A stretch of 19,593 bases of DNA from CAZQAA01 sp964591255 (GCA_964591255.1 CAZQAA010000053.1:1-19593), one strand, 5' to 3'; positions 7,163-15,330 are shown, counted from the stretch's first letter. Made by a program: numbers and translations. Notes: a model not told the origin generated them from the sequence alone.

Positions 7163-8443
7163 TCATTGTTTCGGTTCCCTCACCAAAAATAAAAGTAAGC
7201 AACCTGTCAGAAAAAACAGGGAAAGGGATAAGATAGAAAGTCTTGATGTTCCTGTGATCTGACGTATGAATGCGAACAGTATGGGTCCCCAGATAGCGGA
7301 AAGTTTGGCAAAGACAGAAAAGTAGCCAAAAAATTCTGCGGATCTTTCCTTTGGAACCAGGCGCCCGTATAAGGAACGTGACAGGGCCTGGGTACCTCCC
7401 AGGATCAAACCTACGATTAATCCCAGTAACAGGTATTCCAGAGAGGAACTCATACGATAGGCGAACAGTGTCACTCCGAACCAGATCATAAGTGTAGCCA
7501 TAATGGTTCTCTTGGTCCCGAACTGCCGGGCGATACGGGACATAAGGATCGTCCCGCCGATTCCCACAAACTGTATCATGAGCAAAGTCCCCAGAAGAAT
7601 GCCCGTGGACAGATGCAGTTCATCCTTGCCATAGATAGATGCCATCTTGATTACCGTTTGCACCCCATCGTTGTAAATCATATAGGCCAAGAGGAAGGTC
7701 ATTACGTGTTTGTGCCTGTTCAAGGTCTTGGTCGTCTGCCATGCCCTATGCAGTCCGGCAACTGCAGCCTCCCTCATGCCGATATGATCGGTGGCCGGAA
7801 ACCTGTCTTCGTGGAACATCAGGAAAGATATTGTCCCGAACATGGCCCACCATACTCCCACAGATGCCATAGACAACCTGATGGCCATATCCTTGGGTAC
7901 ACCTATTTTGTGGCTTAACTGGATAAAGGCCATATTCATAGCAAGCACCAGCCCTCCTCCTAAGTAGCCAAGGGCATAACCATGACCGGAAAGGCGGTCC
8001 ATTTCGTCATCTTTGGATAGAAAAGGGAGAAAGGAGTCATAAAATACATTCCCGCCTACAAAGCAGTAATGGGCCAGACAGAAAAGGAGCAGGGTATAAA
8101 ATACTGCACCGGCTTTGCAAAAAAACATGAGGCAGGTAAAAAGAGATCCAGCATAACATGATATTATCAAAAACAGCTTTTTGCGGCTGGTGTAATCGGC
8201 AATGCCTCCCAAGATAGGCGCGGAACCCACAATCAGGATGGCAGAAAAACCGTTTATATAGCCCCAAAGGCTTGTGGCGGAAAGGGATCCTGCATAGCCT
8301 AAAAATGACAGCCTGACACCCTCTTCAGGGACAATGCCTTCAGCAAAATAGATCGGCAGGACCGCTGCCAGGATAGTAGTGGCGAATGCGGAATTGGCCC
8401 AGTCATAGATGCACCATCCTAATTTTTCTCTCTTTCTGCTCAC
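7163..8443 (-). CDS. MFS transporter, UMF1/Atg22-like
   Basis: This 426-residue polytopic membrane protein has about 12 hydrophobic segments. The N-terminus GWCIYDWANSAFATTI is the hallmark of the Atg22/UMF1 branch of the major facilitator superfamily. The fungal members export amino acids from the vacuole, but the substrate of bacterial members is not established. Further MFS features include GGIADYTSRKK between helices 2 and 3 and a repeated GLILGG near helix 10. The start is a GTG at 8443, 10 bases after the murJ stop. A GGAG (8459-8462) inside the last murJ codons is 15 bases away, so translation probably depends on coupling to murJ. The gene converges on fbp with a 66-base gap. Confidence 0.85.
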   Translation of the reverse strand: MSRKREKLGWCIYDWANSAFATTILAAVLPIYFAEGIVPEEGVRLSFLGYAGSLSATSLWGYINGFSAILIVGSAPILGGIADYTSRKKLFLIISCYAGSLFTCLMFFCKAGAVFYTLLLFCLAHYCFVGGNVFYDSFLPFLSKDDEMDRLSGHGYALGYLGGGLVLAMNMAFIQLSHKIGVPKDMAIRLSMASVGVWWAMFGTISFLMFHEDRFPATDHIGMREAAVAGLHRAWQTTKTLNRHKHVMTFLLAYMIYNDGVQTVIKMASIYGKDELHLSTGILLGTLLMIQFVGIGGTILMSRIARQFGTKRTIMATLMIWFGVTLFAYRMSSSLEYLLLGLIVGLILGGTQALSRSLYGRLVPKERSAEFFGYFSVFAKLSAIWGPILFAFIRQITGTSRLSILSLSLFFLTGCLLLFLVREPKQ

Positions 8444-8453
8444 TCCCTATATC

Positions 8454-10064
8454 TTATTCTCCTGCATCACTGATTTGGTCAATATGGCCCGAATGAAATT
8501 TTTGTAGTCGAAGTAGCTCCAGTACCGATGTTAGCTCACGACAATTCAGGATTCTTGCGACCACGAGATATACTGCCACTCCCGTCACCAGCAGCAGCGT
8601 CAGGTTGATTAGCATGGTCAATACGCCTGTATCCGGGCCGGTATGTAACCAGTTGGAATGGAAATAATGGACACTGAATCCCATAACCGCAGTGGCGGAG
8701 ATTATTTTCAGCACTGGTTTTAATGCCGATTCCAGGACGTTCATGCGGATTTTTCTTTTAAAGAAAAAGAGTAGAAGAAAAAATTGAAGAGCCGATGCGA
8801 GGGATAGCGCGAGAGCAAGGCCGCCATGTTTCAATGGTCCCATCAGGATCAGGCTCAAAGCCAGATTGGTCACCAAGGCAACAATAGCCAATTTTACAGG
8901 TGTCTTTGTGTCCTGCAGGGCATAAAATGCAGAAACCATTACCCTTATGCCCGAAAAGGCCCATAGGCCCACTGCATAAAAAAGAAGGGCGTAATATGTC
9001 ATGTCCGTGGAGCCACTGTCAAAGGCCCCCCTTTCAAAAATAATCTGAATAATAGGTCTCCCAAGAACGATCAATCCTGCTGTAGAGGGCAATGTGATAA
9101 ACAGAATCAAGCGTAGTGTATGATTCAGGGTTTTTCCAAATTTTTCCATCTCCTTTTTGGCCGCCAGAGTCGATAGGGAGGGAAGGGCTGCGGTACTTAT
9201 GGCTATGGCAAAAACGCCCAAAGGGAATTGGACAAGCCGATCAGCGTAATACAGCCATGAAACACTCCCTTCTTTTAGAAATGATGCAAGAAGTGTCCCG
9301 ATAAATTGGTTGAATTGGTATACGGCAGAGCCGAATATCGCCGGCAGCATCAGCAGCCCGATCCTTTTTAGTGCCGGGTGGTCTAATTGCCAGCGGGGGA
9401 ACAGGGAAAGGCCTTCACTTAATAGCCATGGAACTTGAAGAGCAACCTGGAGTGCACCCCCGATCAGCACTCCGATGGCAAGCCCTACAATAGGTTCATG
9501 TAAGTGGGGAGAGATAAAATATGCCGCACCTATAATACCTATATTAAGAAAAATAGGGGCAGCAGCAGGTGCAGCAAAATGTCTCAAGGAATTGAGAACC
9601 CCCATGAAAAAGGCGACAATACTAATAAAAAATATATATGGAAAGGTGATCCTTGTTAAGAGTACGGTCAGATCATATTTTACTCCAGAGCCGCCAAAGC
9701 CGAAGGCCTGTATCCTTACTATCCATGGAGAAAAGATAACTCCGAGTAACGTGACAAGCGTGAGGATAAATATAAGGAGCGTCAATATTATCCTTGCCAG
9801 ATCAAATGCGTCTTCTTTGCTTTTTGTTGCCAGATATTCGGAAAATACAGGAATAAAGGAGATGGTAAGAGATCCTTCTGCAAACAGGCGTCTCAAGAGA
9901 TTCGGGATCCTGAATGCCACAAAAAAGGCATCGGTCACCATACCGGAGCCGAACAGGCTGGCCATGACCATATCACGGACCAAACCTAATATACGGCTCA
10001 AAAAGGTAAAAAACCCTACTACTCCTGCCGCCCTGTTCAGACTTTTTTCTTCAGATCCCGGCAA
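8454..10064 (-). CDS. murJ: MurJ, lipid II flippase
   Basis: This 536-residue inner-membrane protein of the MOP superfamily (MviN/MurJ) moves lipid II across the membrane for peptidoglycan synthesis. It has about 14 hydrophobic segments. Recognisable blocks are SRILGLVRD (residues 23-31, with the conserved R24), TDAFFVAFRIPNLLRRLFAEG (44-64, with R52), and the LYYADRLVQFPLGVFAIAIST segment in the middle. The longest frame starts with TTG at 10064. An in-frame TAG lies just upstream, and AGGG precedes the TTG by 7 bases, so TTG is the likely start. It forms an operon with the downstream transporter gene. No convincing promoter was found upstream. An A/T-rich hairpin sits at 10081-10099. Confidence 0.96.
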   Translation of the reverse strand: MPGSEEKSLNRAAGVVGFFTFLSRILGLVRDMVMASLFGSGMVTDAFFVAFRIPNLLRRLFAEGSLTISFIPVFSEYLATKSKEDAFDLARIILTLLIFILTLVTLLGVIFSPWIVRIQAFGFGGSGVKYDLTVLLTRITFPYIFFISIVAFFMGVLNSLRHFAAPAAAPIFLNIGIIGAAYFISPHLHEPIVGLAIGVLIGGALQVALQVPWLLSEGLSLFPRWQLDHPALKRIGLLMLPAIFGSAVYQFNQFIGTLLASFLKEGSVSWLYYADRLVQFPLGVFAIAISTAALPSLSTLAAKKEMEKFGKTLNHTLRLILFITLPSTAGLIVLGRPIIQIIFERGAFDSGSTDMTYYALLFYAVGLWAFSGIRVMVSAFYALQDTKTPVKLAIVALVTNLALSLILMGPLKHGGLALALSLASALQFFLLLFFFKRKIRMNVLESALKPVLKIISATAVMGFSVHYFHSNWLHTGPDTGVLTMLINLTLLLVTGVAVYLVVARILNCRELTSVLELLRLQKFHSGHIDQISDAGE

Positions 10065-10080
10065 ATCAGGACCCTATCAG

Positions 10081-10098
10081 AGGCTTGGAGCCTTTTTT
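10081..10098 (+). terminator. Short hairpin with T-run upstream of murJ, plus orientation
   Basis: AGGCT at 10081-10085 pairs with AGCCT at 10089-10093 around a 3-base loop, followed by T6. It has intrinsic-terminator form on the plus strand, antisense to the murJ leader. No plus-strand gene ends here, so it may limit antisense transcription, or the stem may act in the murJ leader. Confidence 0.3.
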
Positions 10099-10224
10099 AT
10101 GATTAATTGTCATAGTGTTCCGCCGTCTTTTTCAGCCTTTAACTTTGTAACCGAAAATTTCAAAACTTTGCAAACAATGATTAAGCGGATCCGGGGTTAA
10201 TATGTTAACAGGGAGTTTGAAAAA

Positions 10225-10323
10225 ATGAAAGGCCCTAAAAAAACATCCCTGTCTGGGACAAAGCCCCTTTGCTGCATCTGTAGAAATTTCGGAGGGGATA
10301 TGTCAGATGGCAGGCTTATATGA
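10225..10323 (+). CDS. Possible 32-residue peptide with a CCxxC motif
   Basis: ATG 10225 is preceded by GGGAG at 10211-10215 with a 9-base spacer and opens a 32-codon frame ending in TGA at 10321-10323. The peptide is basic at its N-terminus and contains Cys-Cys-Ile-Cys (CCxC) in PLCCICRNFGG. Nothing is recognised from any family. The SD and the cysteine cluster are the only arguments for it, and a frame this short can occur by chance. Confidence 0.2.
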   Translation: MKGPKKTSLSGTKPLCCICRNFGGDMSDGRLI

Positions 10324-10354
10324 TGGAATAAAAGTGATTAGAAATTTGGAAATA

Positions 10355-10368
10355 CGGATAAAAATCCG
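10355..10368. promoter_or_regulatory. Inverted repeat just upstream of the -35 box
   Basis: CGGAT at 10355-10359 and ATCCG at 10364-10368 are separated by four A. The repeat ends two bases before the TTGACA at 10371, where an activator or repressor could bind. No T-run follows, so it is not a terminator. Confidence 0.25.
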
Positions 10369-10370
10369 CC

Positions 10371-10400
10371 TTGACATGTTTTAATGCCTGCTGTTATAAA
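10371..10400 (+). promoter_or_regulatory. Near-consensus sigma70 promoter for a leader or small RNA
   Basis: TTGACA at 10371-10376 (exact) and TATAAA at 10395-10400 (5 of 6) are 18 bases apart. The expected transcription start is near 10407, about 240 bases before the antiporter ATG. Confidence 0.65.
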
Positions 10401-10406
10401 TTTGTT

Positions 10407-10600
10407 ACATTTTTGGGGCAATGAAGTCTGCCTGAAATGCCCTGCCTGTTATCGATGTGGGGATGATGACTTCTGATGTCAGCTGGAACAGAGCGCTATT
10501 TCGGCAGAAATTATTGTCTCTTTTACCTTGAAACATAGAATACTTATGTATTCTTGAAAATTCCGCTCCGAGTCCTGTCGGCGCGGAATTTTTGTTTTTT
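10407..10600 (+). ncRNA. Candidate structured small RNA or 5' leader ending in an intrinsic terminator
   Basis: Between the promoter at 10371-10400 and the terminator at 10557-10600 lie about 190 bases with no ORF of note and several hairpins. GGGCA (10416-10420) can pair with TGCCC (10438-10442). TGAC (10467-10470) can pair with GTCA (10478-10481). ATTTC-GGCA-GAAAT at 10498-10511 is a perfect tetraloop hairpin. AGAATAC-TTAT-GTATTCT at 10537-10554 is a perfect 7-base-pair hairpin next to the terminator. It does not match 6S RNA, SRP RNA, tmRNA or a riboswitch class that I can recognise. It could be a free small RNA, or an attenuator controlling the antiporter 45 bases downstream. Confidence 0.45.
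10557..10600 (+). terminator. Intrinsic terminator in front of the antiporter gene
   Basis: AAAATTCCGC at 10557-10566 pairs exactly with GCGGAATTTT at 10583-10592. An inner stem CCGA (10568-10571) with TCGG (10578-10581) closes a 6-base loop. The T-rich tail TTTGTTTTTT ends at 10600. The antiporter SD begins at 10635, so the terminator is placed to end or attenuate transcription just before that gene. Confidence 0.8.
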
Positions 10601-10645
10601 ACGAGTGATATCCCTGAAGATGGACCCTATATAACGGAGTTTGCC

Positions 10646-12130
10646 ATGGCATTCAGTATTGCACTTATTATAGTTATGGGGTTGGGTGCGGACTATCTGT
10701 TCAGAAAGGTAAGACTGCCGGGACTGGTAGGAATGCTATTTGTAGGGATTCTTTGCGGTCCCTATGTCCTTAATCTCATTTCTCCCGATATGATGAAAGT
10801 ATCCGGAGACTTCAGAAAAATTGCCCTTATCGTAATCTTACTCCGCGCGGGATTTGAACTTAGGCGGGATACATTGAACCGGATTGGCCGCTCTGCCATT
10901 ACCATGAGCTGTGTGCCGGCACTCTTCGAAATAGCAGGTATCATGCTGATAGCCCCCAAGTTGCTCCACATTACCCTTATTGAGGCCGCTATTCTGGGAG
11001 CAATTCTCTCAGCCGTATCTCCGGCGGTGGTGGTGCCTCTTATGATAGATTTTATGGATAGGGGCAGAGGTGCCAAAAAGGGTATTCCCACACTCATCTT
11101 GGCTGCATCCTCAGTGGACGATGTGTTTGTGATTGTCCTGTTTACCATATTTATGGGGATGTACGGGGGTGGCGATATAAACCTGTTGGTCAAGCTGGGA
11201 GAAATCCCTGTTTCAATAGGGCTTGGAATTATAATGGGGCTTATCCCTGGCTATTTTCTATACTGGATCTTTAATAAGTATGATTGGCGTCCTCCGAGGA
11301 GGACGCTTATGGTCCTTGGGACAGCAATAATCCTTACTTGGCTGGAAAAAGTTTTTGAACCATGGGTCCCCATTGCAAGCCTGTTGGGTGTAATGGCAAT
11401 TGGATTTATTATCCTGGAAAAATCCGAGCCTATTGCCCACATCATCTCCCAGAAACTCAAAAAACTATGGGTCTTTGCAGAGCTTCTCCTTTTCGTGCTG
11501 GTGGCCGCCCAGGTCAATATACATGTTGTATGGAAGGCCGGACTGGCAGGGACCATTGTGATCATAGTAGGATTGCTATTTCGTAGCGTAGGAACCTATT
11601 TATCCCTTTTCGGCGCAGGACTTGACTGGAAAGAGAAACTCTTCTGTGTGGTGGCTTACATACCAAAGGCTACAGTCCAGGCCGCAATAGGTGCCATTCC
11701 TCTGGCATCCGGCGTAGCTTCCGGCGAAGTAATACTGGCAGTAGCCGTACTTTCTATCCTGCTGACTGCCCCTCTTGGAGCTGTTGGGATAATGATATAT
11801 GGTGAACGCATACTGGATTATGGTGAACGATCCGTATATCGCTTTAAGGATCTTCGAGACAAGCTGGATCTGCCCTATGTGGGGGAAAGGGTCAGAAGCA
11901 AGGACTTCGGGACTGTCTGGAAGATCATAGAAGAAAAAGAGGTCTGGATAAGGGGGACACCTGATGCCGGATCGAACGAGCATGACCCCGAACTGCGCCC
12001 TGCCATTTATTTGCGTTACTGGAAAGAAGATCCCAGTAATACGCCGGGAAAAGGTAAAACCATGGATTTTTGTTACAGCCAAAAGGACCCATCGTTTCAC
12101 AAACACTGGGAGGTGCTGTATGACTGGTGA
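10646..12130 (+). CDS. Cation/proton antiporter, CPA family, DD type (NHA/SLC9B-like)
   Basis: This 494-residue inner-membrane protein should exchange Na+ (or another monovalent cation) for H+. About 12 hydrophobic segments fill residues 1-395. Typical blocks are LLRAGFELRRD, the SAVSPAVVVPLM segment of helix 4, the double aspartate D158-D159 in ASSVDDV (linked to electrogenic exchange in NHA-type members), and YIPKATVQAAIGA, in which the Lys is a known family position. A hydrophilic C-terminal tail of about 100 residues is probably cytosolic. ATG 10646 is chosen because CGGAG (10635-10639) sits 6 bases upstream. The TTG at 10592 lies inside the terminator T-run. The ion is not deducible from the sequence. 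The gene may be controlled by the structured leader upstream. Confidence 0.85.
   Translation: MAFSIALIIVMGLGADYLFRKVRLPGLVGMLFVGILCGPYVLNLISPDMMKVSGDFRKIALIVILLRAGFELRRDTLNRIGRSAITMSCVPALFEIAGIMLIAPKLLHITLIEAAILGAILSAVSPAVVVPLMIDFMDRGRGAKKGIPTLILAASSVDDVFVIVLFTIFMGMYGGGDINLLVKLGEIPVSIGLGIIMGLIPGYFLYWIFNKYDWRPPRRTLMVLGTAIILTWLEKVFEPWVPIASLLGVMAIGFIILEKSEPIAHIISQKLKKLWVFAELLLFVLVAAQVNIHVVWKAGLAGTIVIIVGLLFRSVGTYLSLFGAGLDWKEKLFCVVAYIPKATVQAAIGAIPLASGVASGEVILAVAVLSILLTAPLGAVGIMIYGERILDYGERSVYRFKDLRDKLDLPYVGERVRSKDFGTVWKIIEEKEVWIRGTPDAGSNEHDPELRPAIYLRYWKEDPSNTPGKGKTMDFCYSQKDPSFHKHWEVLYDW
11287..11306. repeat. Perfect inverted repeat inside the antiporter gene
   Basis: GCGTCCTCC at 11287-11295 and GGAGGACGC at 11298-11306 are exact complements with only two bases between them. 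It encodes a charged WRPPRR loop between membrane helices. In DNA it may extrude as a cruciform. In mRNA a two-base loop must open to four bases. Confidence 0.5.
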
Positions 12131-12154
12131 TGCTAAAATATCTATGTGATTTGG

Positions 12155-15076
12155 TTACAGTACCTTGACTATGATTGGTTTTTTGGTGCCCTGTATCATC
12201 TCCTGCCTGATGGCATTCTCTGCCCCCATTACCTTTGCAATTCCCTTTTCCTTCACCTGATCAAGCACATCGGCGAAGGCCCTGAAATCGTCTTTTCTTG
12301 TTTCCAGGACCTCCTCTCTCATCTTCTGTCGCGCCTCATCCGTATTCTTGGTCAGATATCGTGTCATGGAGACAAACCCCTTTGCATCGGGCAACATATG
12401 AGCATCAATGTCCCCTATAGCACCTATAATTGCCTTGGTGAGTTCTTTGCCGTCAAGTTTCACACTATGCAGAAACCGGGCAGACTGGTCAAATATTTCA
12501 AGGGTCTTAATAAGGTTGGGGTCCCTGTAAGAGACAAAGGTAAGTCCCCCTGAAAGATGGTCAAACAGACAAAAGGCACCATAGGCTCCTCCGTTAACCC
12601 TGACACGATCCCACAGCCAGCTGTTGCGCAGATAACGTGTTATGACAAGTGATGAACCATGGAATCCGTAACCCAGATTATATAGATTTGCCCCCTTGCC
12701 CACGAAATTTATCCTGGAAGGGATCGTCATTCCTTCAAAGGGCGTAGGTCGTGCATAGGACCAGTTCCCTTTCGTGACAGGAGTCTCCGGAATGGTTCCC
12801 AACAGGGCATCTATGTGGGGTTCAACCCGGGGCAGATCTGTTCCGGCCGTAGTGATATTCAAGATAATATTCTTACGGTTTACAAGGATACGATGGACCT
12901 CTCTTAAGATCTCAAGCACCTTGTCCCAGTTTTCATCCACGGCCTTTATCAGATCTCTTATAAAAAAGAGATAGCTTATTCCTTTTACCTGCTCCGCGGC
13001 CCATCCGGAATCGCTCAAATGGGATCGTATGCGCAGATTGACGTACTGATGACCTTTTGGGATCAAAGCCTGTTCCAGTCTGGCCTTTTCCTCAAGAACA
13101 ATTTGCCGGAACCGATCCCGATCCTGAAGCCTGGGAGAAAGCAACATATCGTGTAGGATGTCTATGAGCTCTCCTGTATTGTTGACCACGGCCTTGCTCC
13201 TCATGAAAAGCCTGGCAGCACTTATTCCCGTATTTCTTATTGTCGAGGTGAATATTTGGGTTGTGATTCCCCCTGTCTTTCTGCTGATGCGCTGGGTAAG
13301 TGAGACAAAATCTTCTTTTTCCGTGCCCATATGGGTAAGGGCATGGCCGAATATGCGTACATACTGGAGATAATCACCGGGCAGGGGATGGAGGTCGAAA
13401 CCTATGTCCAAGTACAAAATACCGTTGGTAAAGAGATCATGCGACAGGACCGGAACATCCAACTGATTTTTGATGACCAGAGGAATGGACCTGTTTTTCC
13501 GCTCCAGGTCAGAAAGTTTCAACAGGGGGATGGTGGCAAGGGCCTCTGGAGTATCAGCGGTTCCCTGAATGCGATTGAGTTCCTTGGTGTTATTGACGAG
13601 TTCCTCTATTTCCCTTTTGTCCAGATTGGCCTGTATCTTCTGCAGATTTTCCTGTTCCTCTTTGTATTCCTTCTGCTTCATATCCGGGTCAGGTTTGAGC
13701 AAAAGGGAAGTGCGATGTTTGTTTTTCAGAAAGAACCGGTTTATTATTTTTTCAAAAAACATGTCATTTGTTTTGAGTGTGGTTTTTATCTCTTCAAGAG
13801 GTTTTTCGAACGACAGAATTGCGAGAGGGTCACCATCATACAGCCAGGTTGTAAGGGCACGAAGCATCAGAACAAGGCCACGAGGGAAGTGACCACTGTT
13901 GTTTTCCCGCAACCTGAACTCGATGGAGTTGAGCGCTGCATCTACGGTCTTAGGATCAATCCCATCCGAACCCAGCCTGTCCAAGGTCTCCAGAATAAGG
14001 GGTTCGACTTTTTCCATATCCTCGATCTTTACCCCTTTAAGACCGGTGGAGAAAAAGAGCTGTCTCAGTTCGTTTTCAAGCCCCACGCCGGCAATACCCT
14101 CCCCCAATCCCGAGTCTATCAGTGCCTTGCGAAGGGGGGAGCCAGGCATTCCCAGCAGGATATACTCTAGCATCTGGAGAGAAAAGTTGGTCTTTATATC
14201 AAGGCCTTCACAAAGTAACCAGTTGACGGTGGTCATGCCCTTTTGAGATGCCTCATTTTCTCCTTCATCAACCATGAATGGTTTTATAATACGTCTCGGT
14301 TGATCAAACGGGGGCTGTAACGGTATCCTTGAATCCACATTTGTCCGGTTGAAATTTTTCAGGACTTGGTCCAGGAATTTCAGTCGCCTGTCAGGGTCAT
14401 CATCACCATAAAAGTAAATCCAGGCGTTTGAAGGGTGATAGTACCTGCGATGGAATTCCTTAAACTGTTCAAACGTCAGGTCCGGAATCTTTTTCGGATC
14501 TCCACCCGAATCAAATCCATAGGTAGTGTCTGGAAAAAGGGATTGCATTGAATACTCTGAAAGCAGATTTTCAGGAGATGAATATGCTCCCTTCATCTCA
14601 TTAAAGACAACTCCCTTTATGGAGAGGGGCTTGTCAGGGCTATTGAGCTCAAAATGCCAGCCCTCCTGCTGAAAGACGAATGGGTTCAGCCTGGGGTAAA
14701 ATACTGCATCCAAGTACACATCTATAAGATTGTAGAAGTCCTTGAGGTTCTGGCTTGCCACTGGATAAGATGTTCTGTCAGGATATGTGAATGCATTGAG
14801 GAAGGTGTTGAGCGATCCCTTCAGAAGCTCTACAAACGGTTCTTTCACGGGATATTTTCTTGAGCCGCAGAGTACCGAATGCTCGAGGATGTGGGCAACA
14901 CCGCTGGAATCGACCGGTGGCGTACGAAAGGTTATGCCAAAAACCTTGTTTTCATCATTATTGGAAAGAGACAGAAGCCTTGCGCCGGTTTTTACATGCC
15001 GTAAGACCCTGGCCAGGGTGTTTAGTTCCTTGATATCCCTTTCTTCCAACACCTCAAAACCGTGTATTACCGCCAT
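12155..15076 (-). CDS. M16C zinc metallopeptidase, presequence-protease (PreP/Cym1) type
   Basis: This 973-residue peptidase of the M16C group degrades peptides inside a closed two-half chamber. The inverted zinc motif is H62-x-x-E65-H66 in GVAHILEHSVLCGSR. The third ligand is E160 in GVVFNEMKGAYSSPE, spaced from the first motif as in PreP. The C-terminal half carries the LWDRVRVNGGAYGAF segment, whose Arg and Tyr bind substrate in the family. The length matches full PreP with all four domains and the M16C-associated linker. No signal peptide is present, so it should be cytosolic. ATG 15076 has AGGAG (15081-15085) six bases upstream. It converges with the antiporter gene, leaving a 24-base gap with no clear terminator. 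Confidence 0.93.
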   Translation of the reverse strand: MAVIHGFEVLEERDIKELNTLARVLRHVKTGARLLSLSNNDENKVFGITFRTPPVDSSGVAHILEHSVLCGSRKYPVKEPFVELLKGSLNTFLNAFTYPDRTSYPVASQNLKDFYNLIDVYLDAVFYPRLNPFVFQQEGWHFELNSPDKPLSIKGVVFNEMKGAYSSPENLLSEYSMQSLFPDTTYGFDSGGDPKKIPDLTFEQFKEFHRRYYHPSNAWIYFYGDDDPDRRLKFLDQVLKNFNRTNVDSRIPLQPPFDQPRRIIKPFMVDEGENEASQKGMTTVNWLLCEGLDIKTNFSLQMLEYILLGMPGSPLRKALIDSGLGEGIAGVGLENELRQLFFSTGLKGVKIEDMEKVEPLILETLDRLGSDGIDPKTVDAALNSIEFRLRENNSGHFPRGLVLMLRALTTWLYDGDPLAILSFEKPLEEIKTTLKTNDMFFEKIINRFFLKNKHRTSLLLKPDPDMKQKEYKEEQENLQKIQANLDKREIEELVNNTKELNRIQGTADTPEALATIPLLKLSDLERKNRSIPLVIKNQLDVPVLSHDLFTNGILYLDIGFDLHPLPGDYLQYVRIFGHALTHMGTEKEDFVSLTQRISRKTGGITTQIFTSTIRNTGISAARLFMRSKAVVNNTGELIDILHDMLLSPRLQDRDRFRQIVLEEKARLEQALIPKGHQYVNLRIRSHLSDSGWAAEQVKGISYLFFIRDLIKAVDENWDKVLEILREVHRILVNRKNIILNITTAGTDLPRVEPHIDALLGTIPETPVTKGNWSYARPTPFEGMTIPSRINFVGKGANLYNLGYGFHGSSLVITRYLRNSWLWDRVRVNGGAYGAFCLFDHLSGGLTFVSYRDPNLIKTLEIFDQSARFLHSVKLDGKELTKAIIGAIGDIDAHMLPDAKGFVSMTRYLTKNTDEARQKMREEVLETRKDDFRAFADVLDQVKEKGIAKVMGAENAIRQEMIQGTKKPIIVKVL

Positions 15077-15207
15077 TATTTCTCCTATAAAAAAAGTTTA
15101 TCAGGTACAATCAAAGTAGTAAGTTCCATATAACACGATTTCATCCATGATTAAAGCATGGACTTGTCTTGCCTGACTCTGATTTCCGTTACAATTTTCA
15201 ATTTTTT

Positions 15208-15236
15208 TTGATATGACGGTTGTACTCATATAGAAT
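15208..15236 (+). promoter_or_regulatory. Near-consensus sigma70 promoter for the DUF4125 cluster
   Basis: TTGATA at 15208-15213 (5 of 6) and TAGAAT at 15231-15236 (5 of 6) have an optimal 17-base spacer. Transcription should start near 15243, about 88 bases before the DUF4125 ATG, and no other strong promoter was seen further into the cluster. Confidence 0.65.
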
Positions 15237-15330
15237 AAGATTGAAACAGGGAAATCGCCAAGGTCAGTGGATTGCTTCCAGTCTTTATTGGTCGTTCAGC
15301 TTGTTTCTCATTACAGCATAGGCAACCATC

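Larger units (their letters stand above)
10065..10645. other. Gene-free stretch of about 580 bases between murJ and the antiporter
   Basis: No family-level protein is visible on either strand. From left to right it holds a short hairpin with a T-run (10081-10098), a possible 32-codon ORF with an SD (10225-10323), an inverted repeat (10355-10368), a near-consensus promoter (10371-10400), a hairpin-rich stretch and an intrinsic terminator (10557-10600). A 45-base leader with the antiporter SD follows. Confidence 0.7.

Noticed and set aside
10100..10125. Minus-strand ATGACAATTAATCAT resembling the trp/tac -35 region, as a murJ promoter
   Set aside because: No acceptable -10 box occurs at 16-18 bases.
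9475..10200. 241-codon plus-strand reading frame across the start of murJ
   Set aside because: It is antisense to a clear murJ gene, has no family resemblance or SD, and its length follows from the biased codon use of the membrane protein.
10230..10262. Minus-strand hairpin with a T7 run as a terminator
   Set aside because: The stem is only four base pairs and no minus-strand gene ends nearby.
10407..10600. 6S RNA, SRP RNA, or fluoride, c-di-GMP or c-di-AMP riboswitch in the antiporter leader
   Set aside because: I looked for their characteristic conserved segments by eye and found none. A covariance search is still the decisive test.
10592..10645. TTG at 10592 as the antiporter start
   Set aside because: It sits within the terminator stem and T-run and has no SD. 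ATG 10646 has CGGAG at a 6-base spacing.
12131..12154. Bidirectional terminator between the antiporter and the M16C gene
   Set aside because: The 24-base gap contains no stem with a T-run in either direction.
13331..14170. 279-codon plus-strand reading frame
   Set aside because: It lies wholly antisense to the M16C peptidase, which has intact catalytic motifs in this range. No SD or domain was seen.
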